A stretch of 64,000 bases of DNA. Source: an uncultured Gammaproteobacteria bacterium. GTDB taxonomy: Bacteria; Pseudomonadota; Gammaproteobacteria; HK1. Under the pieces are notes generated by a model, which made no database searches, had not been told where the DNA came from, and saw only the letters and a list, made by a program, of their open reading frames with translations. The stretch lies in the NCBI GenBank assembly GCA_947258715.1, contig CAMYJH010000004.1:1-64000 (forward strand), read 5' to 3'. The stretch's first letter is position 1. The number at the start of each line of letters is the position of its first letter. Positions 9,251 through 16,857 of the stretch are shown here, piece by piece. Both the position numbers and the translations under genes were made by a program.

Positions 9251-10240
9251 TCAGACGCTGTGCTTGGCCGCGTACATGCCGGCGTCCGCATGGCTCAATA
9301 GCGCGCCTTCGTCCTCGCCGTGGGTGGGGTAAAGCGCGAGCCCGATGCTGGCGGAGCAGTATACGGTTTCGCCGCGGATGGTATAGGGCTGGTCCAGACG
9401 GTCTTTCAGCGCTTTGAGCTTGGTCTCAGCTTTTTCAATAACGTCGATGTCGCTTAAGACAACCAGAAACTCGTCGCCGCCCCAGCGGGCCACCGAGTCG
9501 GTTTCCCGCGTTTCTGCCAGAAGCCGTTTTGCCACCTCGACCAGAAGCTCGTCGCCGCCAGCGTGACCGTAGTCGTCATTCACCTGCTTGAATTTGTCCA
9601 GGTCGATGAACAGCAGCGCCGCCTTGGCGTGATAGCGATGCGCGCGTGCGATGGCGCGCTTGAGCCGGTCGAGGCCGAGCGCCCGGTTAGGCAACATGGT
9701 GAGGTTGTCGTGGGTGGCGATGTGGGTCAGTCGCCGTTCCGATTCAAGCACGCCTTTGCGCGACTCGAACAACAAGGCGACGATTTCTGCCAGGCGCTTG
9801 AGCGACGCGCGCTGGAATTCGAACAGCCCTGCGGGCACCTTGCCCGCGACACAAACCGTGCCGATGCAGAATCCGTCCGCGGTCTTGATCGGCTGCGCGG
9901 CATAAAAACGAATGTGTGGAAACTGAGTCACCAGCGGACTGTCGGCGAAACGGCTGTCCTCGCGCGCATCGCAGACTTCCGTCATCCCGGGCTCCAAAAT
10001 GGAATGGGCGCAAAGCGCGTGCACCCGGTCGGTTTCCTCTATGTCGACGCCGTAGCGAGCGTAAAACCACTGTCGGTTGCGGTCGATCAGGCTGATCATC
10101 GCCATGGGCGTATTGCAGATCTCCGCGGCGAGCTTGATCAGGTGCTCGAACACGGGATCCGCCTGGGTCCCGATGAGTCCATAGGACTCCAGGGCCTTCT
10201 GCCGTTCGGCTTCATATTCCGGCAGGGGCGCGGCAGGCAT
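9251..10240 (-). CDS. GAF-GGDEF diguanylate cyclase
   Basis: A 329-residue cytoplasmic enzyme predicted to make c-di-GMP. Residues about 15-160 form a GAF sensor domain (AMISLIDRNRQWF, CAHSILEPGMTEVCDAREDSRF, FYAAQPIKTADGFCIGTVCV). Residues about 170-329 form a GGDEF domain with an intact active-site GGDEF (254-258) and an RETD inhibitory-site motif five residues before it (245-248), so feedback inhibition is expected. The start at 10240 is preferred because GGAG lies 7 nt upstream; the ATG at 10246 is only 1 nt from it. A longer in-frame extension overlaps the aldehyde dehydrogenase gene and is not believed. It follows that gene by 28 bp on the same strand. Confidence 0.92.
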   Translation of the reverse strand: MPAAPLPEYEAERQKALESYGLIGTQADPVFEHLIKLAAEICNTPMAMISLIDRNRQWFYARYGVDIEETDRVHALCAHSILEPGMTEVCDAREDSRFADSPLVTQFPHIRFYAAQPIKTADGFCIGTVCVAGKVPAGLFEFQRASLKRLAEIVALLFESRKGVLESERRLTHIATHDNLTMLPNRALGLDRLKRAIARAHRYHAKAALLFIDLDKFKQVNDDYGHAGGDELLVEVAKRLLAETRETDSVARWGGDEFLVVLSDIDVIEKAETKLKALKDRLDQPYTIRGETVYCSASIGLALYPTHGEDEGALLSHADAGMYAAKHSV

Positions 10241-10268
10241 TTGCATACTCCGAGGCTTTGTTCTTTTT

Positions 10269-11702
10269 TCAGGCGCCGGCGAACGACACCGTTTTTGCTT
10301 CCATGTGCTCGAGAATCCCCTCGATCCCCGCCTCGCGCCCGATACCGCTTTCCTTGACGCCGCCGAAAGGCGTTTCCGGCGAAGCCACTGCGAGGCTGTT
10401 GACGCCCACCATTCCGGCTTCCAAATCTGCCGCCAGTTCCCGGGCCCTTCCTTCGGACGCGGTAAAAGCGTAGGCGGCGAGGCCGAAGGGCAGGCCGTTG
10501 GCGCGCGCAATCACTTCGTCGTAATCGCTGAAGGGGACGATGGGAGCAATCGGGCCGAAGGGCTCTTCTCTCATGATCCGAGCGTCATCCGGCACATCGG
10601 TGAGCACCGTGGGCTGAAAGAAAAAACCCTGATTGCCGATCCGTTCGCCGCCGCATTTCACCGTCGCGCCATGGGCCCGGGCGTCGCTCACGAATCCCTC
10701 CATGGCGTCCACGCGCCGCGGATTAGCCATGGGTCCCATTTTCACCTTCTCGTCCAGACCGTCGCCCACCGGAAGATTTCTGAACGCCTCGGTGAAGGTT
10801 TCAACGAAGCGTCCGTGGATCGATTTGTGGACGTAGAAGCGTGTCGGTGAAATGCACACCTGTCCCGCGTTTCGGTGCTTGCCGGCGGCCGTCATTTTCG
10901 CCACCTGGGTCACGTCCACGTCATCGAACACCACCACCGGCGCGTGACCGCCGAGCTCGAGCGTGATCTTCTTTATCCCATCTGCGGCCATGCGCATCAG
11001 CTGCTTACCGACGGGGATGGAGCCGGTAAAGCTGATTTTGCGAATCACCGTCGATCCGATGAGGTGCTTGGAGACCTCCGCCGGCACGCCGAAGACCACG
11101 TTCACCAGTCCCGGCGGCGCTCCCGCCTGGGCGTAAAGTCTCGCCATGGCGATGGCGGTACCAGGGGTCTCCTCGGCGGGCTTGACGATGACGGAGCAAC
11201 CGGCGGCCACTGCGGTGGCAACCTTGCGCATGGGCATGAGGGCAGGAAAATTCCACGGCGAAAACGCCGCCACCGGACCCACCGGCTCGTACTCCACCAG
11301 CATCTTGGTGCCGTCGTAGCGGGCCGGCACCACCCGGCCGTAGGTGCGTTTGCACTCTTCCGCCGCCCACTCGTGGCTCTCGGCGGTAATCTCCACTTCC
11401 GCGCGCGCCTCGGCCAGGGTCTTGCCCTGCTCCAGCGTCATTACCGTGGCTATGTGCTCGTTGTGCTCGCGCATCAGCGCCGCCACGCGCGTTAATAGCC
11501 GGGCTCGCTCATGGGGGTTGACTCTACGCCAGGACTTGAATGCCCGCTCGGCGACATCCAGAGCCTGATCCAGATCTGCGAGCGAAGCGTGCGGAAGTTG
11601 TCCCAGCACCTTTTCTGTTGCCGGGTTGATCACTTCTTCAGTGATTCCGTCGCTTCCCTGTCGCCACTCGCCGTCAACGAGAAGCTGGAGCGGTTCGTAC
11701 AT
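10269..11702 (-). CDS. NAD(P)-dependent succinate-semialdehyde-type aldehyde dehydrogenase
   Basis: A 477-residue aldehyde dehydrogenase most like succinate or 2-oxoglutarate semialdehyde dehydrogenases (GabD type). The catalytic residues are all present: N151 in SPWNFP, K174 in VIVKPAEETP, E249 in LELGGHAP and C283 in NAGQVCISPTRF. SFTGSIPVGKQLM is the cofactor-binding segment and EEPFGPIAPI the conserved C-terminal block. A substrate call between 4-carbon and 5-carbon semialdehydes cannot be made from sequence alone. The gene is the first of a pair with a diguanylate cyclase downstream. A TATAAA box lies about 20 bp before its ATG. Confidence 0.9.
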   Translation of the reverse strand: MYEPLQLLVDGEWRQGSDGITEEVINPATEKVLGQLPHASLADLDQALDVAERAFKSWRRVNPHERARLLTRVAALMREHNEHIATVMTLEQGKTLAEARAEVEITAESHEWAAEECKRTYGRVVPARYDGTKMLVEYEPVGPVAAFSPWNFPALMPMRKVATAVAAGCSVIVKPAEETPGTAIAMARLYAQAGAPPGLVNVVFGVPAEVSKHLIGSTVIRKISFTGSIPVGKQLMRMAADGIKKITLELGGHAPVVVFDDVDVTQVAKMTAAGKHRNAGQVCISPTRFYVHKSIHGRFVETFTEAFRNLPVGDGLDEKVKMGPMANPRRVDAMEGFVSDARAHGATVKCGGERIGNQGFFFQPTVLTDVPDDARIMREEPFGPIAPIVPFSDYDEVIARANGLPFGLAAYAFTASEGRARELAADLEAGMVGVNSLAVASPETPFGGVKESGIGREAGIEGILEHMEAKTVSFAGA

Positions 11703-12038
11703 GTGGCTCTGTGTTGTTTTGATTTATAGAGGCCGACAGCTTGTCGCAGGATCTCGTTAGGGTAAAAAAGCTAACAGAGCGTGAACGGGGCAACAAGGAA
11801 AAAGATTGTAATGTAAGCGCTCGCCAAAATTCGTTTCTCGACACCGGGATAATCGCCCGTTTCAGATCTCTTAATAGGCATGTATTTATATAGTTTTGTG
11901 CGAGTGATAGCTGAACAAGTCCGAAGAAGTCATTGATGTGTATTTTTTGCGCGTCAATACTCGGGCGCGATGGCAGTCGCCGAGATTGGCCGTATTTTTA
12001 GGAACGCGGGGCCTAACGCCGCGCAGGAACTGAGGCGA
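11703..12038. other. Intergenic region upstream of the aldehyde dehydrogenase gene
   Basis: This 336-bp gap separates two minus-strand genes. It is more A/T-rich than the coding sequence around it. It holds a likely promoter/operator for the aldehyde dehydrogenase gene (11723-11746), and I see no gene in it. Confidence 0.5.
11723..11746 (-). promoter_or_regulatory. Putative -10 box and adjoining inverted repeat before the aldehyde dehydrogenase gene
   Basis: On the minus strand a TATAAA box lies at 11728-11723, about 20 nt before the ATG. Just upstream is the inverted repeat CGACA-AGC-TGTCG (11734-11746), in the position of an operator overlapping the -35 area. No good -35 hexamer is visible, which would fit activator dependence. 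This is a pattern-only call. Confidence 0.3.
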
Positions 12039-12902
12039 TCAGGCGAGATAGCGCTGGGCGCGCTCGAGGTAGCCTTTGAGGTCGACGATTTCGTTTTGCT
12101 CGCTGAAGGTCAGCATCTTGTTCATCTGCGAAAGGGTGGACCGCTCTGTCCTGAACTGCTGCAGAAACTCCGCCACCTGTTTGCCGATGAAGCGGCCGAT
12201 AGAGCCGGGATGAATGACCACGCTGAATCCCAGCGCTTGCAGCCTTTCCGCGGGCAAGATCGGCGTCTTTCCGCTCTCCACCATGTTGGCGAGCAGCGGC
12301 GCATTCACCGTACGCCCGATGAGCGCTAGTTCATCCTCCGATAGCGGCGATTCAACGAAGATCATGTCGGCGCCGGCCTCGGCGTAAGCGTTGGCCCGCT
12401 CCAGCGCCGCGTCCAGGCTCTCTACGGTGCGCGCATCGGTGCGCGCAATGATGACGAACTCCGGATCGGTGCGTGCGTCCAGCGCGGCTTTCAGTTTGGC
12501 CATCATCTCTCCGAGCGGCGTTACGCGCTTTTCGTCGAAGTGCCCGCAACGCTTGGGCATTTGCTGGTCCTCGATGTGGCAGGCGGAAACGCCAGCGCGC
12601 TCGTAGGCGCGGATAGTGCGGGCGACGTTCATGGTATTGCCGTAGCCGGTGTCAGCGTCCGCGATCAGCGGCAGCTCCACGGCGTCGGCGATGCGATCCG
12701 CCTGCTCTACCATCTCGGCGAAGCTAAGCAGACCAAGGTCCGGCACTCCGAGCCGGGTGTGAGAGACCCCGGCGCCGGTCATGTAAACGGCCTCGAAACC
12801 GGCCCGTTCTACGCAGCGAGCAAGATAAGCGTCGTAGACGCCCGGGGCGACAAGGATCTCCTCGCGCGCAATCAGCTGTCGCAAGCGCTGGTTCCTGCTC
12901 AT
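12039..12902 (-). CDS. Isocitrate lyase/PEP mutase superfamily enzyme
   Basis: A 287-residue alpha/beta-barrel lyase of the ICL/PEPM superfamily, which cleaves or rearranges C-C or P-C bonds in 2-hydroxy/2-oxo dicarboxylates. The signature KRCGH (117-121) and the metal-binding ADADTGYGN segment (81-89) are present; VYMTGAGVSHTRLG and IIARTDAR are typical. Candidate activities in this subfamily are 2-methylisocitrate lyase, 2,3-dimethylmalate lyase and oxaloacetate decarboxylase; sequence alone does not separate them. It lies 36 bp after a Gfo/Idh/MocA oxidoreductase gene on the same strand, and an AAGGAGG-type Shine-Dalgarno precedes the ATG. Confidence 0.88.
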   Translation of the reverse strand: MSRNQRLRQLIAREEILVAPGVYDAYLARCVERAGFEAVYMTGAGVSHTRLGVPDLGLLSFAEMVEQADRIADAVELPLIADADTGYGNTMNVARTIRAYERAGVSACHIEDQQMPKRCGHFDEKRVTPLGEMMAKLKAALDARTDPEFVIIARTDARTVESLDAALERANAYAEAGADMIFVESPLSEDELALIGRTVNAPLLANMVESGKTPILPAERLQALGFSVVIHPGSIGRFIGKQVAEFLQQFRTERSTLSQMNKMLTFSEQNEIVDLKGYLERAQRYLA

Positions 12903-12938
12903 GGGAGCGGACCTCCTTAAATCTATGTCTTGGGATCG

Positions 12939-13925
12939 TCAACAGGCGCCGCTGGCGAGTATTTCCTCGATCACCGTCTGCACGTCAAACGCCTGCGCCA
13001 ACGTCGCTGCCGTGTTGGGCCTGCCGTCCAAAAGATCCGCCAGATTGTCCAGCACCCGCACCCGGTCGTTGGCGCTGGGCTCTTTGGTGCCGAGGAACGG
13101 CCGCCAACCGTCGGCCTCGTGGACCAGCATGCCACCACCGCTGGAAAGCCTTAAGGATCGCTTTGATCCCCACACGGTGTACTCCATACCAACGGGCCCG
13201 CGCCCGCCCACCCCCGCGTTCACCAGCACCGGCGTGCCGTTGAAGTCGAGCTCCGCGGTGACGCGGTCCTCGGCCAAGCGTTCGTCGTCGGGGTAGTTGG
13301 TGTGGGCAACGACCACCTCGCCGGGGCCGAACAGGCGCAGGCACAAGTAAACCCAGTGGGAGAGCACCTCCCGGGTGAATCCGCCTTCCTGGCGATAGCG
13401 CAGCCACTCCGCGTTCTTCTGAAAATCTCTCGGCCAAGCGGGCAGGTGCAGATTCATGCTGACGTAGGACACTCGGCCGAGATCGCCGGCTCTAAGCGCG
13501 AGCTGGGCGCGCTCGGCGTCTAAAGACGCCGCGTGGGTAAAATTGATTGCGGTCTTGACCCCGGAGCTTTTGATGTCGGCCAACAGGGCGCGACTCATAT
13601 CCAGATCGACGCCCAGCGGCTTCTCGCAGAAAGTCGTTTTGCCAGCTTCCCAGGCGGCCTCCAGGTAAACGGCGTGGGCGCGCGGCGGACTGGCGATATA
13701 GATGAGGTTCACGTCCGGGCGGGCCACCAGCTTTTCCTCCAGCTGCGCGATCTCGAGCCAGGAGTTGTGCTTCACCGCCTCGATGCAGGCGCGGTCATCG
13801 GGATCCCATGCCGCCACCACCTCGAAGCGCGGATGCGCGTTCATCTCCGCAAGCATGACGCGGCCCATGCCGCCGAGACCGATAATGCCGGCACTGTAGG
13901 TTTTTAGGGGCTGGAAGGGGGCCAT
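12939..13925 (-). CDS. Gfo/Idh/MocA family NAD(P)-dependent oxidoreductase
   Basis: A 328-residue cytoplasmic dehydrogenase. The Rossmann fold motif GLGGMG is at 16-21, the family signature EKP at 101-103 (FCEKPLG), and the C-terminal half has the sheet domain typical of the family. Members oxidise or reduce sugars, inositols and related compounds; the substrate is unknown. It is the first gene of a probable two-gene unit with the ICL/PEPM enzyme. A perfect TATAAT box lies about 30 bp upstream. Confidence 0.88.
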   Translation of the reverse strand: MAPFQPLKTYSAGIIGLGGMGRVMLAEMNAHPRFEVVAAWDPDDRACIEAVKHNSWLEIAQLEEKLVARPDVNLIYIASPPRAHAVYLEAAWEAGKTTFCEKPLGVDLDMSRALLADIKSSGVKTAINFTHAASLDAERAQLALRAGDLGRVSYVSMNLHLPAWPRDFQKNAEWLRYRQEGGFTREVLSHWVYLCLRLFGPGEVVVAHTNYPDDERLAEDRVTAELDFNGTPVLVNAGVGGRGPVGMEYTVWGSKRSLRLSSGGGMLVHEADGWRPFLGTKEPSANDRVRVLDNLADLLDGRPNTAATLAQAFDVQTVIEEILASGAC

Positions 13926-13952
13926 TTCGATAAAAACTTTGCTTCGACTCCA

Positions 13953-13958
13953 ATTATA
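13953..13958 (-). promoter_or_regulatory. Putative -10 element of the Gfo/Idh/MocA gene
   Basis: A perfect TATAAT on the minus strand, 27 bp before the ATG at 13925. No consensus -35 is visible 16-18 bp upstream, so the promoter is weak or activator dependent if real. Confidence 0.35.
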
Positions 13959-14104
13959 GTGATCGCTGATTTAGGGCGTGCTGTTCAGCCTCTCTTGGCG
14001 ACAAAAATCTGCAAAAAACGCTTGCCCAATTTCCCCATGGAGGAACCGGGTGCGCGACTTCGAGAGGCTCAGCGCAACGCGGTGAGACACAGGTCCTTAT
14101 ACTG

Positions 14105-14587
14105 ATGGCCGACGTGAGATTACTCTTCCTCTCGGTGGCGGTCGCGGCCATGCAGCTCGGCTGCGCGAACGACCTCGACAAGCCCTATCTAGAATTCGCC
14201 GGCGGTGGGTTTATCTACAACTATCGCTTGGCCACGGCGAACTACGGCTTTGTGGTGCGCAGAGTGAGGAAGATCCCGGCCGGCACTATTATCGTAGCCG
14301 AGTTCGAAAACCCTGGCGGAGGGGCGCCGATCGTCGTCCGACAGGTTGCCGGGTCGACGCGACTTTCCTATAAGTTGGAGACACCGACGGTGACCGGCAT
14401 CGGGGCCAATACGGATTATCGGGTGGAAGTGGGCTTGATCAATCCTCGCACTAAGGAGGTGTTTGCGCGCTACTCAAAGTCGTTTCGCGCTGACCTGGAT
14501 CAGGACGTTCTTCCACAGAAGCCGCCCGTGATCGGGCCCGGCTATCAACCGGCGCAGAGGGGACATTCAGAGTTCGTAAGTTATTGA
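14105..14587 (+). CDS. Hypothetical exported protein with a repeat-derived C-terminus
   Basis: A 160-residue protein I do not recognise. The N-terminus (LLFLSVAVAAMQLGCAND) looks like a signal peptide ending in a cysteine (C20), but the -3 position is Gln, so lipidation is uncertain. The middle part alternates hydrophobic and charged residues in a beta-rich pattern with no named domain seen. The last residues (GHSEFVSY) are encoded by palindromic repeat copy 4, whose sequence also supplies the stop codon, so the original C-terminus may have been replaced. It is divergent from the Gfo/Idh/MocA gene and convergent with pip. Confidence 0.6.
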   Translation: MADVRLLFLSVAVAAMQLGCANDLDKPYLEFAGGGFIYNYRLATANYGFVVRRVRKIPAGTIIVAEFENPGGGAPIVVRQVAGSTRLSYKLETPTVTGIGANTDYRVEVGLINPRTKEVFARYSKSFRADLDQDVLPQKPPVIGPGYQPAQRGHSEFVSY

Positions 14588-14644
14588 TCCGCGTGCCCTG
14601 AGCGGCTCAAACAGATCAATCACTTACGAACTCTGAATGTCCCT
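14559..14644. repeat. 86-bp REPIN-like palindromic element, copy 4
   Basis: Left arm GGGGACATTCAGAGTTCG and right arm GAACTCTGAATGTCCC, with one terminal mismatch, give the same 86-bp length as the other three copies. It bridges the ends of two convergent genes and overlaps both coding sequences: the left arm provides the last codons and stop of the plus-strand gene, the right arm the last codons and stop of pip. Confidence 0.92.
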
Positions 14645-15598
14645 GATCGCGAACTGGTCTGTCGCCCGGACCAGCGCATCCACGATGCCGGGCTCGTTGG
14701 AGGCGTGGCCGGCATCGGGAATGAGATGGAACTCGGCTTCGGGCCAGGCGCGGTGTAGCTCCCACGCGGACTGGATCGGGGTACAGATGTCGTAGCGGCC
14801 CTGGACGATGACGCCGGGGATGTGGCGGATGCGGTCCACGTTGTCCAGCAGCTGTGATTCGTGTTCCAGGAACGCACCATTGATGAAGTAGTGGCACTCG
14901 ATACGGGCGAAGGCGGTGGCGAACTCTTCGCCGCCGAAGAACTGAACGCGCTTCGCGTCTGGATACAGTGAAAGCGTCGAGGCTTCCCACTGACTCCACG
15001 CGCGGGCGGCTTCGAGGCGTATCTCCTCGTCATCGCCGGTGAGGCGCTTGTAATAAGCAGAGATCAGATCGCTGCGCTCTTCTTCAACAATAGGCGCGAG
15101 GTATTTTTCCCACTCGTCGGGAAAGATGAAACTGGCGCCTTGCTGGTAGAACCACGAGATCTCTTTTTTTCTCAGCAGAAAGATCCCGCGCAGCACCAGC
15201 CCGGTGACGGAGTTCGGGTGCGTCTCGGCGTAGGCAAGCGACAACGTGCTGCCCCAGGATCCGCCGAATACCAGCCAGCGCTCGATACCGAGGTACTTGC
15301 GCAGGCTTTCGACGTCCTCGATCAGGTGCCAGGTGGTGTTTTCCTGAAGCGATGCGTGCGGTGTGCTGCGACCGCAGCCGCGCTGGTCGAAGAGCACCAC
15401 GCGGTAGCGCTCGGGGTCGAAGAAGCGACGGTCGAAAGGCTGTGCGCCGGCGCCCGGGCCACCGTGCAAAAACAGGGCCGGTTTACCCTCGGGGTTGCCC
15501 ACCTGCTCGAAGTAGAGCGTGTGTCCTGCCGTGACTTTCAGCGTTCCCGTGTTGTAGGGCTCAATCGTCGGATAGGCAGTTTTTCGCTTTTCTGTCAT
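14624..15598 (-). CDS. pip: Proline iminopeptidase
   Basis: A 324-residue alpha/beta hydrolase that removes N-terminal proline from peptides (family S33). The oxyanion-hole motif HGGPGAG is at 45-51, the nucleophile elbow GGSWGS at 112-117 (Ser114), the acid in QGRYDICTP and the histidine in DAGHASNEPG. The family-typical DQRGCGRSTPH segment is at 71-81. The extreme C-terminus (RDIQSS) and the stop codon are read from palindromic repeat copy 4; the catalytic core is complete, so the enzyme should be active. Confidence 0.95.
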   Translation of the reverse strand: MTEKRKTAYPTIEPYNTGTLKVTAGHTLYFEQVGNPEGKPALFLHGGPGAGAQPFDRRFFDPERYRVVLFDQRGCGRSTPHASLQENTTWHLIEDVESLRKYLGIERWLVFGGSWGSTLSLAYAETHPNSVTGLVLRGIFLLRKKEISWFYQQGASFIFPDEWEKYLAPIVEEERSDLISAYYKRLTGDDEEIRLEAARAWSQWEASTLSLYPDAKRVQFFGGEEFATAFARIECHYFINGAFLEHESQLLDNVDRIRHIPGVIVQGRYDICTPIQSAWELHRAWPEAEFHLIPDAGHASNEPGIVDALVRATDQFAIRDIQSS

Positions 15599-15749
15599 AG
15601 GGTTAAGTGCGTGCGCTCAGCACGGCGCCGGGAATCCAAATCTCCGCCGCGCCGGCAGAAGGGCCAATTTTCTGCTAAACATCAGAATGATTCGGGGTGA
15701 TTTCTCGACCATACTTAGCAAGATTGGCGGACAAAGTTCTGGAGGACAC

Positions 15750-15935
15750 GTGGAAACCTATTTCCTCATGGCGATCGTGCTTCTTTGCTTTTTGGGGACG
15801 ACGTTCGGGTTCCGGTTCCTGATGAGTGACCCTGAGCAGGGCATGATCATCGGCGCCGTGGCTGGATTACTGGTTGCGATTGCAGCCGGAGGGGTCTATT
15901 ACTCGCACCTCGCCTCCTGCAGTACCTGTATCTGA
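15750..15935 (+). CDS. Small two-helix membrane protein with C-terminal CxxC
   Basis: A 61-residue protein starting at GTG 15750 with GGAGG four bases upstream; an ATG at 15687 is in frame but has no ribosome binding site. It has two hydrophobic segments (TYFLMAIVLLCFLGTTFGF and MIIGAVAGLLVAIAAGGV) joined by a short polar loop (MSDPEQG). The C-terminus SCSTCI carries a CxxC pair. I do not recognise a family. It is divergent from pip. Confidence 0.5.
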   Translation: METYFLMAIVLLCFLGTTFGFRFLMSDPEQGMIIGAVAGLLVAIAAGGVYYSHLASCSTCI

Positions 15936-16017
15936 AGCCGCTCAAAGCGGTCTCCCATACCCGGTCGATATCACGGCCCGCGCCTGCAGTTTCTTTCGCG
16001 GTCGCTTTGCTTCGCAT

Positions 16018-16836
16018 TCAGGCGGGCGCGGTTGCAGGCAGGTGTTTCGCCAAAGACTCCATCATAGCGTCCAGTACCCGGTCGGGCTGCTCCGCCATCA
16101 GCATGTGCCCGCTGTTCGCAAGCTTCGTGACTTCGACATTAGGCAGCGCCGCGATGACCTCACGGGCAGCTTTGGGCGAAGCCATGATATCGTTCACACC
16201 GAGAATCACACGTACCGGTGCTTTTACCAGGGCGGCGGATTCCAGTCCGCATCGGTACTCGTTGCAGGCGTTGAGGTCGTTATAAAGCACGCCCGGGCCC
16301 GATCGTTCCAGCAGTCGCACCGCGCCACCGGTCATCCACATGCCCGGCGAGGGATTACCGCCGAGCTGGGCGCCGTAGCCGTGTCCCCATAAGTTCACCA
16401 TGTCAAAGGCCGAGTGGTTGTTGGCTTTCGCTGCCGACAGCAGGGCGTCGGTCACCGGCATCGGAACCGAGATCCCGATTAGCACCGCCACGGCGACCCG
16501 ATCCGGATCCCGCGCCGCGGTCTCAAGCGCCACCAGTGAGCCCATGCTGTGACCGGCTATGGCGTATCGGCTGAGGCCGAGTACGTCCACGGCCCGCACG
16601 ACCCAGTCGGCCATGGACTCGATGCTGGTGTTAAGTGGTCCTTCGGAGCGACCGTGTCCCGGCAGGTCCAGCGCCAGCGAGTTATAGCCGTGATGGGCGA
16701 AATAGCGGCTCTGAAGGATCCAAACGCAGTGGTCCAGACCGCCGCCGTGGACGAAGACCACGCTCGGCTTCTCGGGATCGAAAGCGCGTGCCCCGGTGTA
16801 AGCGTAGGCGCGGTGGCCGTCGACGCTGAACTCCAT
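16018..16836 (-). CDS. Alpha/beta hydrolase
   Basis: A 272-residue hydrolase of the alpha/beta fold. The N-terminal oxyanion region is VFVHGGGLDHCVW, the strand-turn LALDLPGHGRSEGP is typical, the nucleophile elbow is GHSMGS (Ser97), and the histidine lies in ANSGHMLMAEQPD. The substrate is unknown; ester, lactone or dienelactone-type compounds are possible. It is too short for homoserine O-acetyltransferase. It starts 21 bp after the stop of the O-acetylhomoserine sulfhydrylase gene and is probably cotranscribed with it. Confidence 0.88.
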   Translation of the reverse strand: MEFSVDGHRAYAYTGARAFDPEKPSVVFVHGGGLDHCVWILQSRYFAHHGYNSLALDLPGHGRSEGPLNTSIESMADWVVRAVDVLGLSRYAIAGHSMGSLVALETAARDPDRVAVAVLIGISVPMPVTDALLSAAKANNHSAFDMVNLWGHGYGAQLGGNPSPGMWMTGGAVRLLERSGPGVLYNDLNACNEYRCGLESAALVKAPVRVILGVNDIMASPKAAREVIAALPNVEVTKLANSGHMLMAEQPDRVLDAMMESLAKHLPATAPA

Positions 16837-16857
16837 GTGCTTGTCTCCTTATCTTTT

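Noticed and set aside
10247..10510. N-terminal extension of the diguanylate cyclase by about 90 codons
   Set aside because: The extension overlaps the aldehyde dehydrogenase gene, is Arg/Pro/Ser-rich like an off-frame reading, and precedes a GGAG-supported start.
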